Shown one piece after another: positions 1 through 8,656 of a stretch of 64,000 nucleotides of DNA. This stretch comes from an uncultured Collinsella sp. (GTDB taxonomy: Bacteria; Actinomycetota; Coriobacteriia; Coriobacteriales; Coriobacteriaceae), in the NCBI GenBank assembly GCA_900550195.1, contig URRB01000013.1, positions 7,285 to 71,284 of the forward strand, read 5' to 3'. Numbering within the stretch: position 1 is the first letter of the stretch; each line of letters starts with the position of its first letter. The position numbers and the translations under genes were made by a program. The notes under the pieces are model-generated. The model was given only the letters and a program-made list of their open reading frames with translations. It did no database searches and was not told the DNA's origin.

Positions 1-1268
1 AGACCTCGATGGACCACCTCAACGGCGTGGTACAGGAAGACCTCACCGCCGTGCGTGCCGTCAAGGCGTATGTGCGTGCCGAGCACGAGGAGGCCAAGTT
101 CGACACCGTCAATACCGAGCTCGCGCGCACTGCGACAAAGACCTTTGGCACCGCCGTGCTCAACCTGCCGGTGTTTCAGCTGTCGATGTACGTGGCTGCG
201 CTCTCCATCCTGTGGATTGGCGGCCGCATGATTCTCGCCGGCAAGCTGGGCGTGGGCTCGCTCACGGGCTTTATGAGCTACGTGCTGCTGATCATGAATT
301 CGCTCATGATGATTTCCAACGTGTTTTTGCTGCTCACGCGCGCTCTTACGAGTGTGGGCCGTATCGCCGAGGTGCTCGATGAGGAGCCCTTTATCGCCAA
401 CCCCGCGGGAGACCTCGCGATTGCGGCGCCAGCGGACGGCAGTATCGAGTTTCGCGACGTTTCCTTTAAATACCGCGCGGATGCAGCCGAGGATGTGCTC
501 GAGCATATCGACCTTCGCATCGAGAGCGGCTCGACGGTGGGCATCCTCGGCGGCACGGGCTCGGGCAAGAGCTCGCTTGTGCAGCTGATTGCGCGCGTGT
601 ACGACGCCACCGAAGGCGCCGTGCTTGTGGGCGGACGCGACGTGCGCGACTACGACCTCGCGACTCTACGCGACGCTGTGGGCATTGTGCTGCAAAAGAA
701 TGTGCTGTTTACGGGTACCGTGCGCGAGAACCTGCAGTGGGGCAATCCGCAGGCGTCGGACGATGAACTCCTCGCGGCTTGCCGCGCGGCGTGCGTGGAC
801 GAGTTCCTTGATCGCATCGGCGGGCTGGACGGCGAGTTGGGCCAAGGCGGCGCCGGTGTCTCGGGTGGCCAGAAGCAACGCCTGTGCATCGCGCGCACGC
901 TGCTCAAGCATCCGCGCGTGCTCATTTTTGATGACTCCACCAGCGCGGTCGATATGGCGACCGACGCTAAGATTCGCGAGCACATCGCCCGGATTTCCGA
1001 TACGACCGTGCTCATCATCGCCCAGCGCATCGCGAGTGTCATGGATGCCGATCGCATTGTGGTATTGGACGACGGTCGTGTCCACGGCGTGGGCACGCAC
1101 GAGGAACTGCTAGCGGGCGACAACATATACCAGGAGATTTATGCCTCGCAGATGGAGTTTGCGAGGAACGCGGACGCCGGCGACGGCAGCGACGATGGTT
1201 GCGCGAATGATCCGTTTTCCTCCGTCGCATGCGGATCGCCCTTGGAAGGGGGTGAGCGTCATGCCTAA
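1..1268 (+). CDS. ABC exporter subunit, permease-ATPase fusion, 5' truncated
   Basis: Half of a type IV (ABCB-like) exporter, cut by the window edge: the visible ~420 residues begin late in the transmembrane domain, so about 150-200 N-terminal residues are missing. Two membrane segments are visible, then a complete nucleotide-binding domain. It has Walker A GGTGSGKSS near nt 553, the signature VSGGQ near 860, and Walker B LIFDDSTSAVD at 921-953. The residue after Walker B is Asp rather than the catalytic Glu, the usual mark of the degenerate ATP site in heterodimeric exporters. The stop overlaps the next gene by 8 bp (ATGCCTAA), so the two are translationally coupled and very likely form one transporter. 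The substrate cannot be told from sequence. Lipid, peptide or drug export are all possible. Confidence 0.92.
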   Translation, partial: TSMDHLNGVVQEDLTAVRAVKAYVRAEHEEAKFDTVNTELARTATKTFGTAVLNLPVFQLSMYVAALSILWIGGRMILAGKLGVGSLTGFMSYVLLIMNSLMMISNVFLLLTRALTSVGRIAEVLDEEPFIANPAGDLAIAAPADGSIEFRDVSFKYRADAAEDVLEHIDLRIESGSTVGILGGTGSGKSSLVQLIARVYDATEGAVLVGGRDVRDYDLATLRDAVGIVLQKNVLFTGTVRENLQWGNPQASDDELLAACRAACVDEFLDRIGGLDGELGQGGAGVSGGQKQRLCIARTLLKHPRVLIFDDSTSAVDMATDAKIREHIARISDTTVLIIAQRIASVMDADRIVVLDDGRVHGVGTHEELLAGDNIYQEIYASQMEFARNADAGDGSDDGCANDPFSSVACGSPLEGGERHA

Positions 1269-3159
1269 GACCGCAGCCCAAGCACGCCCGGCCGACCTCA
1301 AGCGCACTGTGCGCCGCTTGCTCTCCTACATGGGGCATGCCAAGTTCTCGTTGCTCGCGGTGGGCGTGCTCGCCTCCGTTGCCGCCATCGCGAGCCTCGC
1401 CGGCACCTACATGGTGCGCCCCATCGTTAACGGTTTGGCCACGGGCGGGGAGGAACTGCTCGCCAAGCAGGTCATCCTGACGGCGATCATCTACGCCGCG
1501 GGCGTGCTCTCGGCCCTGGGCTACTCGCAGATCATGGTGCGCGCGGCCCAACACGTGGTGTCCGATATTCGCCGCGACCTGTTCGCGCACATCCAGACGC
1601 TGCCGCTCAGTTATTTTGACAGCACGCGCTCGGGCGACATCATGAGTTTTTTCACCAACGACGTCGACACCGTCTCCGAGGCGCTTAACAACAGCTTTGC
1701 CAACGTGATTCAGGCCGCCATTCAGGTTGTGGGCACCACGGCTATGCTCATCATCCTTAACTGGCAGCTCACGATTATCACACTCGTGTGCGATGCGGCC
1801 ATTGTGCTGTATGCGCGCTACTCGGGCGCGCGCTCTAAGCGTTTCTTTGCTGCCCAGCAGGCATCGCTTGGCGACCTGGACGGATATATCGAAGAGATGG
1901 TCTCGGGTCAAAAGGTCATCAAGGTCTTTAACCGTGAGGCGGCGAATGTCGCCGGCTTTGCCTGCCGCAACGACGAGCTTCGCCGCACCGGCACCGCCGC
2001 CGTGAGCTATGCCAACTCCATGGTGCCCATGACTGTCGTGATTGGCTACGTCAACTATGCCATCGTCGCCGTGGCGGGCGGCATGCTCTGCATCAAGGGA
2101 CTCGCCGACGTAGGTGCGCTCGCGAGCTACCTGGTCTTTGTGCGCCAGGCCGCCATGCCCATCAACCAGTTTACGCAGCTCGGCAACTTCTTGCTCAACG
2201 CGTTGGCCGGTGCCGAGCGCCTGTTTGCCGCCATGGACCTTGAGCCCGAGGTGGACGAGGGCTGCGTGGAGCTGATGCAGACGGGCGACGCCGCGTGGGC
2301 GTGGAAGATTCCCGAGGGCCAGGGCGTGGGCGTCTACGGGCATTTGCATGATGTGGCAGCCGTTGATGAGTCGGGCCGCGCGGTGGCCGCGGACGGCACC
2401 GAGCTCACGTGCGGCTTGGTCCCGCTTGCCGGCGACGTGCGCTTCCATGCCGTGGACTTTTCCTACGTGCCGGGCGCCCGCGTGCTCACGGACCTCAACC
2501 TGTTTGCCAAGCCGGGGCAAAAGATTGCGTTTGTGGGCTCCACGGGCGCCGGCAAGACGACCATTACCAACCTCATCAACCGCTTCTATGAGGTCGATGA
2601 CGGCGAGATCACGTACGACGGCATCGACGTCAAGCACATTGCCAAGGCCAGCCTGCGCGGGTCGCTCGGCATTGTGCTGCAGGACACGCACCTGTTTAGC
2701 GGCACCATTGCGCAGAACATCCGCTTTGGCAAGCTCGACGCGACCGACGAGGAGGTACGCGCCGCTGCCGAGGCCGCCTGCGCCGACTCGTTTATCCGCC
2801 GCCTGCCGCGGGGCTACGACACACCGGTCACGGCCGACGGCGCCAACCTGTCGCAGGGTCAGCGTCAGCTGCTCGCCATCGCGCGCGTGGCCGTCGCCGA
2901 TCCGCCGGTGCTCATCCTGGACGAGGCCACGAGCTCCATTGACACGCGTACCGAAAAGCTTATCGAGCGCGGTATGGACCGCATCATGCGCGGTCGCACC
3001 ACGTTTATGATCGCGCACCGCCTGTCCACTGTCCGCGACGCCGACGCCATCATGGTCCTCGAACACGGCCGCATCATCGAGCGCGGCACGCACGAAGAGT
3101 TGCTCGCCCAGCACGGCGAGTACTGGCAGCTGGCGCATGGCTTAAAAGAGTTGGATTAA
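1261..3159 (+). CDS. ABC exporter subunit, permease-ATPase fusion (partner half)
   Basis: Full-length half-transporter of 632 residues. The start at 1261 follows GGAAGGGGGTG; an upstream in-frame ATG at 1141 would lie deep inside the preceding gene and is rejected. The N-terminal membrane domain has about six helices. An unusually long linker (roughly residues 340-400, with a DAAWAWKIPEG segment) precedes the ATPase domain. That domain has Walker A STGAGKTTI, signature LSQGQ and Walker B LILDEATSSID with an intact catalytic Glu. It therefore supplies the competent Walker B to the heterodimer while its partner has Asp there. Family and pairing are certain; substrate is unknown. Confidence 0.95.
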   Translation: MPKTAAQARPADLKRTVRRLLSYMGHAKFSLLAVGVLASVAAIASLAGTYMVRPIVNGLATGGEELLAKQVILTAIIYAAGVLSALGYSQIMVRAAQHVVSDIRRDLFAHIQTLPLSYFDSTRSGDIMSFFTNDVDTVSEALNNSFANVIQAAIQVVGTTAMLIILNWQLTIITLVCDAAIVLYARYSGARSKRFFAAQQASLGDLDGYIEEMVSGQKVIKVFNREAANVAGFACRNDELRRTGTAAVSYANSMVPMTVVIGYVNYAIVAVAGGMLCIKGLADVGALASYLVFVRQAAMPINQFTQLGNFLLNALAGAERLFAAMDLEPEVDEGCVELMQTGDAAWAWKIPEGQGVGVYGHLHDVAAVDESGRAVAADGTELTCGLVPLAGDVRFHAVDFSYVPGARVLTDLNLFAKPGQKIAFVGSTGAGKTTITNLINRFYEVDDGEITYDGIDVKHIAKASLRGSLGIVLQDTHLFSGTIAQNIRFGKLDATDEEVRAAAEAACADSFIRRLPRGYDTPVTADGANLSQGQRQLLAIARVAVADPPVLILDEATSSIDTRTEKLIERGMDRIMRGRTTFMIAHRLSTVRDADAIMVLEHGRIIERGTHEELLAQHGEYWQLAHGLKELD

Positions 3160-3207
3160 CCCGTTCGAGCATGATGCTTTGGCCCTCTGTGCCCCTCACC
3201 TCGCCTC

Positions 3208-3272
3208 AAACCATCACAACATTCAACGTTTTTTGCCAAAATCAGGAAAAGCATCGAATGTTGTGATGGTTT
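3208..3272. repeat. CATCACAAC palindrome, loop type A, copy 1
   Basis: Inverted repeat with arms AACCATCACAACATTC and GAATGTTGTGATGGTT around a loop containing GTTTTTTGCCAAAA. It lies just upstream of the broken nuclease gene and is nearly identical to the copy just downstream of it (4452-4512). The arms also match the copies at 7114 and 16858, which have another loop. Confidence 0.95.
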
Positions 3273-3373
3273 TTCTGCCACTCGGCCGGGTGGAATTGCT
3301 TTCTTTCGCACGAAGGTGTGCGGATCAGTGGGCAGGGGAATAAGGTTGGTTATCCGACTCCATTGGAGGGCTC

Positions 3374-4411
3374 ATGGACCTGCCGATCGTCCTGTCCCAT
3401 AAGACTGCCTGGCTGTACCACAACGTGGCGCGCCCGTCCGAGCCGCTCTCGCGAGCAAGCAGCCTATACGATGAGGACTCGCTTGCTAGCGAGGCGGAGC
3501 CGACCGCGAGCCTGCCCAAATTGGGACTCGATGCCAAGGGGCTGAGGGCTTCAATGGCAGTTGGGATCGTTGCCGACTATCTGGTCTCGCTTGGTATTCC
3601 ACGAGAAGAGCTCGATCATATCGATACGCTCGTCAACTTCGATTTTGAGCGCTCGACGCCGGCTGGATTTAGGTGCCACGTGTTTGGAGCGCCGGTACCT
3701 CCAGGCCATCTTATCGAGGTGGCGGAGGGCCTTCTAGTGGTTGATGAGGCCATGTGCTTTGTCCAAGCGGGTTCGTGGATGAGTGAGCCCGAGCAGCTGG
3801 AATATGGCTACGAAATCTGCGCCCGATACCATTTGAATCATCTGTCGACAGGCGATTATATCGAGATGGGGCAGAGGTATACCGTTGCCGACTTGATTGC
3901 CTATTGCAATGAGAACCGATCTCGTCAGGGGGCCATACGCGCGGCCGCCGTGCTCAGGCACGTGCACGATGGCGCGCGGTCGCCCATGGAGACGGCCACC
4001 GCAATCATGGTCGTAGCAAAACGTTCCCAGGGAGGGCTGGGATACGCCAAGATCGAGCTCAACCATCGGGTCGATGTTCCCAGCGAGTTCAAGTATCTCG
4101 CAAAGGCCGGGTATTTCTAGATCGACGTATATGCGCCAGCGAGTGGTACGGGGATTGAATACAACGGTTCGGACCATCTTGATAAACAGCGCAGCGCGTC
4201 GGATGCGGAGCGTATGACCGTACTGAGCGCGCTGGGCTTTAGGATGATCGTCCTCACCGGGACTCAGTTTGCCCACCAGCTGCAATTGCACCGGGCGATG
4301 AACGCCATCGCGCTCGCTATGGGTCTCAAGTGCGACCGAAGCGAGGTGTTTCAAAAACGTCAGAACGACCTGCGAGAGTTCGTGATCCGGCACTGGGACG
4401 GCGGCCTTTAG
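3374..4411 (+). pseudogene. DUF559/VSR-like nuclease-fold protein gene interrupted by one in-frame TAG
   Basis: A 248-residue frame (3374-4120, preceded by GGAGGG) stops at TAG 4118-4120. The same frame then stays open for 96 more codons to 4411, and the continuation reads naturally (IDVYAPASGTGIEYNG, then DHLDKQRSASDAERM). The GIEYNG segment and the following basic helix resemble the core of DUF559/VSR-type PD-(D/E)XK nuclease-like proteins that are frequent in Coriobacteriia. The upstream part has an AbiEi-like look (recognition or accessory region), which is only a guess. TAG is an ordinary stop in this genome, so this is most simply a single-base nonsense mutation (for example AAG to TAG) in an otherwise intact gene. 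Restart at ATG 4214 would give only a small fragment. Type A palindromes flank the gene on both sides. Confidence 0.8.
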
Positions 4412-4451
4412 GGACGCTTTGGTTCTTCTGCGGGGTGCCGTGGGCAGGCAA

Positions 4452-4512
4452 ACCATCACAACATTCGACGTTTTTTGCCAAAAACGGGAAAAGCATCGAA
4501 TGTTGTGATGGT
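4452..4512. repeat. CATCACAAC palindrome, loop type A, copy 2
   Basis: Same arms as copy 1 and almost the same loop (GACGTTTTTTGCCAAAA then GGGAAAAGCATC). It begins 41 bp after the end of the broken nuclease gene, so that gene is bracketed by two copies about 1.2 kb apart. Confidence 0.95.
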
Positions 4513-4644
4513 CTGTGCTGAGGATGGGCTTGGGAAGCCGGTTTTACTCGAAGCGCCCTGTCCTGTCGTACGGGTGTCGGCGTGATTCTCTCGTGGGGTA
4601 TTATGTTTTCCGAAGAATAAAACGCCGCGTGAGGGGAGGGCCGC

Positions 4645-5700
4645 GTGGACGGGCACGTGCAACATGACGGCTTTGGCCGCGATATCAACTACCTGCGCAT
4701 TGCCGTTACCGACAAGTGCAATTTCCGCTGCATCTATTGTATGCCGGCCGATGGCGTGGCGCCCCGTGTACACGACGAGCTACTCAGTGCCGAGGAAATC
4801 GCCCGCTTTGTGCGCCTGGTGGCGGGAGAGGGCATTCGCCGCGTGCGCCTGACGGGCGGCGAGCCGCTGGTCAGCCGCCGTATCATCCCGCTTATTCGTG
4901 ACATCCGCGCGATTCCGCAGATCGAGGACATCTCGCTCACCACCAACGGCGCTCTGCTGCCCAAGCTGGCGCCGCAGCTCAAAGATGCGGGACTTAACCG
5001 CGTTAACATCTCGCTCGACACGCTCGACCCTACGCTCTTTGGAAAGATCACGCGCCTGGGTCGACTCGAGCAGACCATGGCTGGCATCGATGCGGCGCTG
5101 GCTTGGGGCTTTGAGCCCGTTAAGGTCAATTGCGTTGTTGTGCGCCGGCTCAACCAGGATGTGGCAGCCCTCGCGCGGCTCACGCTCGACCGCCCCATCC
5201 ACCTGCGCTTTATCGAATACATGCCCATCGGCGACGAGCGCACCAGCTCGCATTGCGCTGTGGACCCGCATGCGCCCGCGCTCAATCCCGAGCTGTGGGA
5301 CGCGAGCGATACCGTGCCGAGCGACGAGCTGCGGGCGCGCATCAATGCCGGGGCCACCGCGGCGGGACTGGGCGAGCTCGAGCCGCTCGACATCAACGAC
5401 GCTCCTGCTGGTGCGGGCCCTGCGCGCTATTGGCACTTTCCGGGTGCGGCGGGAACGGTTGGCTTCATCAGCGCCATGTCCAACCATTTTTGTGCGAATT
5501 GCAACCGTCTGCGCCTGACGGCCGATGGCAACGTGCGTCCGTGCCTGTTCAGCGATGCCGAGTATTCGGTACGTGAGGCGCTGCGCCGTGGTGATGATAT
5601 GCAGGTACTTTCGATTTGGCGCGATGCCGTGGCCCACAAACCGCAGGAACACGCGATAATTGAGGGCACGCAACGATTTATGTCTCAAATCGGAGGATGA
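4645..5700 (+). CDS. moaA: GTP 3',8-cyclase MoaA
   Basis: Radical-SAM enzyme that starts molybdenum cofactor synthesis by converting GTP to 3',8-cyclo-GTP. It has 351 residues. The GTG start at 4645 follows GAGGGGAGGG. The N-terminal cluster motif is C25-N-F-R-C29-I-Y-C32. The second cluster site near the C terminus reads CANCNRLRLTADG then RPCL. The GTP-binding TGGEPL segment is present. The next gene (moaC-mobB) starts 4 bp after the stop, so the two should be co-transcribed. No moaE, moaD, moeA or mogA is seen in the window, so the rest of the pathway must be elsewhere. Confidence 0.97.
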   Translation: MDGHVQHDGFGRDINYLRIAVTDKCNFRCIYCMPADGVAPRVHDELLSAEEIARFVRLVAGEGIRRVRLTGGEPLVSRRIIPLIRDIRAIPQIEDISLTTNGALLPKLAPQLKDAGLNRVNISLDTLDPTLFGKITRLGRLEQTMAGIDAALAWGFEPVKVNCVVVRRLNQDVAALARLTLDRPIHLRFIEYMPIGDERTSSHCAVDPHAPALNPELWDASDTVPSDELRARINAGATAAGLGELEPLDINDAPAGAGPARYWHFPGAAGTVGFISAMSNHFCANCNRLRLTADGNVRPCLFSDAEYSVREALRRGDDMQVLSIWRDAVAHKPQEHAIIEGTQRFMSQIGG

Positions 5701-5704
5701 TCAT

Positions 5705-7003
5705 ATGGCCAAGAGCAGGTACGCCGATGCCACCAAGGCCGCTCGCAGGGCCGCGATGTCTGCCCACAAAGTCACGGCTGCGGCCAGCGATGCCGTTGCA
5801 GGCGCGCAGCCGACTGCCAGCGCTGCCACCGAGCCCGCCCGTGACGCCCGTCGCGACGAGCTGACGCACGTGGACGCCAAGGGCGAGGTACGCATGGTCG
5901 ACGTGTCCGACAAGGCCGAGACTCATCGCATTGCCATCGCCGAGGGTACCATCCTCATGCATCCCGAGACGCAGACCATGGTGCTGCAGGACCGCGCCAA
6001 AAAGGGCGACGTGCTTGCCTGCGCACGCGTGGCGGGCATCATGGCCATCAAGCGCACGAGCGACATCATTCCCATGTGCCATCCGTTGCTCATTACCAAG
6101 AGCAAGTGCGATATTGCGCCCATCGCTCCGGCGGGGACGCCGGCCGAGGACGTGCCCGAGGGCTGGGCGCCGGCGCGCACGGACGGGCAGGTCGGCTTTC
6201 ACGTACTGGTTACGGCCGGCGTGACGGGCAAGACGGGTATCGAGATGGAGGCCCTGACCGGCGCGAGTGCCGCATGCCTAACGATCTATGACATGTGCAA
6301 GGCCGTCGATCGCGGCATGGAGATCGTCGACGTGCGCCTGCTGCACAAGGAGGGCGGCCGCTCGGGCGTGTGGGATCGCGCGGAGCGTCAGGCCGCTGCC
6401 GTTGAGGCCGTGGCCGCTGACGGTGCCGCGCCCGCGGGCGCACCCGTCGCCGTCGCACCCGCAGCTCCCACTCCGGCCGTCCCCGCGATCGCGTTTATCG
6501 GCTACCAGAACTCGGGCAAGACCACGCTCGTCGAGAAGGTTATCGCCGAGCTCACCCGCCGCGGCCTGCGCGTGGGCTCGCTCAAGCATCATGGGCACCA
6601 CGGCTTTGATATCGACGTGCCCGCTAAGGACACCTGGCGCCATCACCAGGCTGGATCCAAGCACGTGGGCCTTATCTGCGCCACGCGCTGGGCGGAGTAC
6701 GCCGACACGCGCGAGGAGGACGAGATGCCCGCGCGCGAGTTGCTGTCACGCTACAACGATGTCGACGTGGTGATCATCGAGGGCTACAAGACCGAGGACT
6801 TCGACAACATCGTGGTCGCGCGATCGGGTGTCGACCGTCTGCGCGGCAAGAGCTCGCTCGACCTGGTCGACGGTCACACGCTGGCCCTTGCCTGCAACGA
6901 GGCCCTGGCACGCCAGGCCTTCGACGCCGGCTTTGCGACCCGAGCCATCAACATCAACGATGCCCGAGCCATCTGCGATCTGATTCAAGATCATCTGGCC
7001 TAA
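5705..7003 (+). CDS. moaC: MoaC-MobB fusion: cyclic pyranopterin synthase plus Mo-guanine dinucleotide accessory GTPase
   Basis: 432 residues starting at ATG 5705 behind GGAGG; the frame extends upstream to 5660 but that overlaps moaA. Residues ~1-45 are an Ala/basic-rich leader. Residues ~50-215 are MoaC, with KKGDVLACARVAGIMAIKRT, IIPMCHPL and EMEALTGASAACLTIYDMCK, the conserved active-site blocks for making cyclic pyranopterin monophosphate from the MoaA product. An Ala/Pro/Val-rich linker (~225-255) leads to a MobB-type P-loop domain (GYQNSGKTTLVEKVI, then SLKHHGHHGFDID), which in other bacteria helps attach GMP to molybdopterin. The two enzymes act at opposite ends of the pathway, so the fusion is functionally curious. 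The stop codon lies inside the palindrome at 7001-7044. Confidence 0.95.
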   Translation: MAKSRYADATKAARRAAMSAHKVTAAASDAVAGAQPTASAATEPARDARRDELTHVDAKGEVRMVDVSDKAETHRIAIAEGTILMHPETQTMVLQDRAKKGDVLACARVAGIMAIKRTSDIIPMCHPLLITKSKCDIAPIAPAGTPAEDVPEGWAPARTDGQVGFHVLVTAGVTGKTGIEMEALTGASAACLTIYDMCKAVDRGMEIVDVRLLHKEGGRSGVWDRAERQAAAVEAVAADGAAPAGAPVAVAPAAPTPAVPAIAFIGYQNSGKTTLVEKVIAELTRRGLRVGSLKHHGHHGFDIDVPAKDTWRHHQAGSKHVGLICATRWAEYADTREEDEMPARELLSRYNDVDVVIIEGYKTEDFDNIVVARSGVDRLRGKSSLDLVDGHTLALACNEALARQAFDAGFATRAININDARAICDLIQDHLA

Positions 7004-7044
7004 AACCTGCCAAAAAGGGACAGGTTTATTTTTGGCAGGTTTTA
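7001..7044. repeat. Palindrome, ACCTGCC-arm variant of the GGGACAGG-core family
   Basis: Perfect 16-bp arms TAAAACCTGCCAAAAA and its complement flank a core GGGACAGGTTTA. The left arm includes the TAA stop of moaC-mobB. As RNA it would be a strong hairpin and may end transcription. Core placement matches the CCACCACAAA-arm palindromes nearby. Confidence 0.9.
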
Positions 7045-7061
7045 TCTGGGCAAACGTCATT

Positions 7062-7096
7062 TCCACCACAAAGGGGCCAAGCACCTTTGTGGTGGA
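7062..7096. repeat. Palindrome, CCACCACAAA-arm variant, GGGACAGG-core family
   Basis: Arms TCCACCACAAAGG and CCTTTGTGGTGGA around a GGCCAAGCA core. It is followed 17 bp later by a CATCACAAC palindrome; the same two-element order recurs at 16813-16919. Confidence 0.93.
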
Positions 7097-7113
7097 TTTT
7101 GCTTTGCAGTAAA

Positions 7114-7176
7114 AACCATCACAACATTCGATGAAAATCGCGATTTTGTCGAATAACGTCGAATGTTGTGATGGTT
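7114..7176. repeat. CATCACAAC palindrome, loop type B, copy 1
   Basis: Arms AACCATCACAACATTCGA and its complement, with loop GAAAATCGCGATTTTG. The loop has its own dyad (AAAATCGCGATTTT) and differs from the type A loop at 3208 and 4452. The other type B copy is at 16858, beyond the pilus genes. Confidence 0.95.
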
Positions 7177-7209
7177 CGCGCCCCGGGTCCGGCCACCCTT
7201 CGGGTCCGG

Positions 7210-7242
7210 CCGCCACAGAGGGGCCAGGCTCCTTTGTGGTGA
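7210..7242. repeat. Degenerate CCACCACAAA-arm palindrome
   Basis: CCGCCACAGAGG, then GGCCAGGCT, then CCTTTGTGGTGA: an imperfect copy of the 7062 element with arm mismatches. It lies upstream of the HAD phosphatase gene. Confidence 0.8.
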
Positions 7243-7329
7243 TCGGGCCCCAACGGCCCGCGCCTTGGTATACCATGTACGCCGTTCACGAATACACTCC
7301 ACACCGCCGCACAACCCAGAAAGGCCCCC

Positions 7330-8151
7330 ATGGACACCACCTTCAGCCACATCAAAGCCGTGTTCTGCGATATCGACGGCACGCTGCTCACGAGCCAGCA
7401 CACGGTGTCTCCGCGCACCGTGGCGGCGATCCGCGCCCTGCGCGAGCGCGGCGTGCTCTTTGGCCTGTGCACCGGGCGCGACGCCCACGCGACCGAGGCC
7501 ATGTACGAGCTCTGGGGCATCGAAGGCCTGGTAGACGTGATGGTGGGCTGCGGCGGCGCCGAGGTCATCGACCGCGCGCACGACATCAACGAGCTGAGCT
7601 ATCCGCTGCCGGGCGAGACCATCGCGCGCATCTGCAAACACATGGCGGACCTTCCGGCAACGCCCGTCTGCCCCCGAGACGGCGTGTTCTACGTGCCCGA
7701 GAGCAACGCGTGCGTCGAGCACCTGTCGCGCGTCGACGGCGTGCCCTACCAGGTGGTCGACTTTGCCGAGTTTTTGCGCGAGCCGCAGCCCAAGGTGATG
7801 TTTACCATGGCGCCCGAGGTGATGCCGCAGGTCATCGAGCGGGCGTCGACGTTTGCCGATGACACTGTTAAGGCAGCGGCCCTGCAGACCACGCAGCGGC
7901 TCTACGAGTTCATGGATCCGCGCGTGTCCAAGACGCGCGGCCTTGTGCGCGTGGCGGAGCTCAACGACATGGAGCTCCAGGACATCTGCGTGTTTGGCGA
8001 TGCGGACAACGACACCTGCATGGTGGCCGACGCCGGCGTGGGCGTGGCTATGGCAAATGGTAGCGATGCCACCCGTGCCGCCGCCGATTTTGTAACCGCC
8101 AGCAACGACAAAGACGGCATCGCGATCTTTATCGAGGAGCATCTGCTGTAG
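7330..8151 (+). CDS. Cof-type HAD family phosphatase
   Basis: 273-residue haloacid-dehalogenase-fold hydrolase of the Cof/YbiV subfamily, acting on small phosphorylated metabolites such as sugar phosphates or cofactors. Motif I is D14-I-D16-G-T with the nucleophile Asp. The C-terminal motif IV is FGDADNDTCMVADAGVGVAMANGSD, typical of the family, and the cap domain lies between them. Length is normal. The start at 7330 follows AGAAAGG. The gene stands alone between clusters of palindromes, and its neighbours do not suggest a substrate. Confidence 0.93.
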   Translation: MDTTFSHIKAVFCDIDGTLLTSQHTVSPRTVAAIRALRERGVLFGLCTGRDAHATEAMYELWGIEGLVDVMVGCGGAEVIDRAHDINELSYPLPGETIARICKHMADLPATPVCPRDGVFYVPESNACVEHLSRVDGVPYQVVDFAEFLREPQPKVMFTMAPEVMPQVIERASTFADDTVKAAALQTTQRLYEFMDPRVSKTRGLVRVAELNDMELQDICVFGDADNDTCMVADAGVGVAMANGSDATRAAADFVTASNDKDGIAIFIEEHLL

Positions 8152-8163
8152 CGCCGGGGGAGA

Positions 8164-8198
8164 GCCGCCACAAAGGGGCAGGCACCTTTGTGGTGGCC
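8164..8198. repeat. Palindrome, CCACCACAAA-arm variant, GGGACAGG-core family
   Basis: GCCGCCACAAAGG, then GGCAGGCA, then CCTTTGTGGTGGC. It begins 13 bp after the HAD gene stop and could also end its transcription. Confidence 0.9.
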
Positions 8199-8536
8199 TC
8201 AGGCGATTTGGGCGAATTGATGCCTAAAATCTGCGTGAAAATTCAAATAACGTTGTCTGAACATCATGCTTCTACCCACCGATGAGTTAAAGATATTCCC
8301 ATCAATTTGGTAGTCTATTCCTCCCGGTTAATGATCTACCGTTCACGGTCGATTTTCGATCGTTCGCAGGATGCATGCTCTTGAGCAAAATGTTGTGCAA
8401 ATAAATAAAATGCTATTAAAAAACTGATAACTAGCTTAATTACCAGTAGAAATAGTTTATTTATAGCGAATAAACGAAGGTTAATCCGAGCAAATGTCAA
8501 GAGAATTGAGAATTCGCTACAAAACTATCGGTATTT

Positions 8537-8566
8537 TTGCTTAGATGTTCAAACAATCGCTACAAT
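8537..8566 (+). promoter_or_regulatory. Putative promoter of the pilus operon
   Basis: TTGCTT (8537-8542), 18-bp spacer, TACAAT (8561-8566). It would give an ~85-nt leader containing the TGCGCAA hairpin before the adhesin start at 8657. Based on consensus match only. Confidence 0.55.
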
Positions 8567-8656
8567 ATGGATTACTAAGCGTGCGCAATCACAGGTTGCG
8601 CAGATACGTTTGATAGTGAAAGAGCAAGATCGCGGTCTCTTGGGGAGGAGACATCG

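Larger units (their letters stand above)
8152..8656. other. 505-bp AT-rich control region upstream of the pilus operon
   Basis: Clearly more AT-rich than its surroundings and without a credible ORF. It holds a palindrome (8164-8198), a 14-mer TGAAAATTCAAATA at 8236-8249 that recurs before the sortase gene, dyads such as GTTTATT..AATAAAC near 8455-8475, a sigma70-like promoter (8537-8566), and a leader hairpin TGCGCAA..TTGCGCA at 8582-8601. Such a long, dyad-rich region suggests regulation by DNA-binding proteins encoded elsewhere. Confidence 0.75.

Noticed and set aside
1039..3138. Minus-strand open frame of 699 codons opposite the ABC exporter
   Set aside because: It is an antisense shadow of two certain exporter genes, with low-complexity His/Arg/Ala-rich translation typical of GC-rich DNA and no ribosome site.
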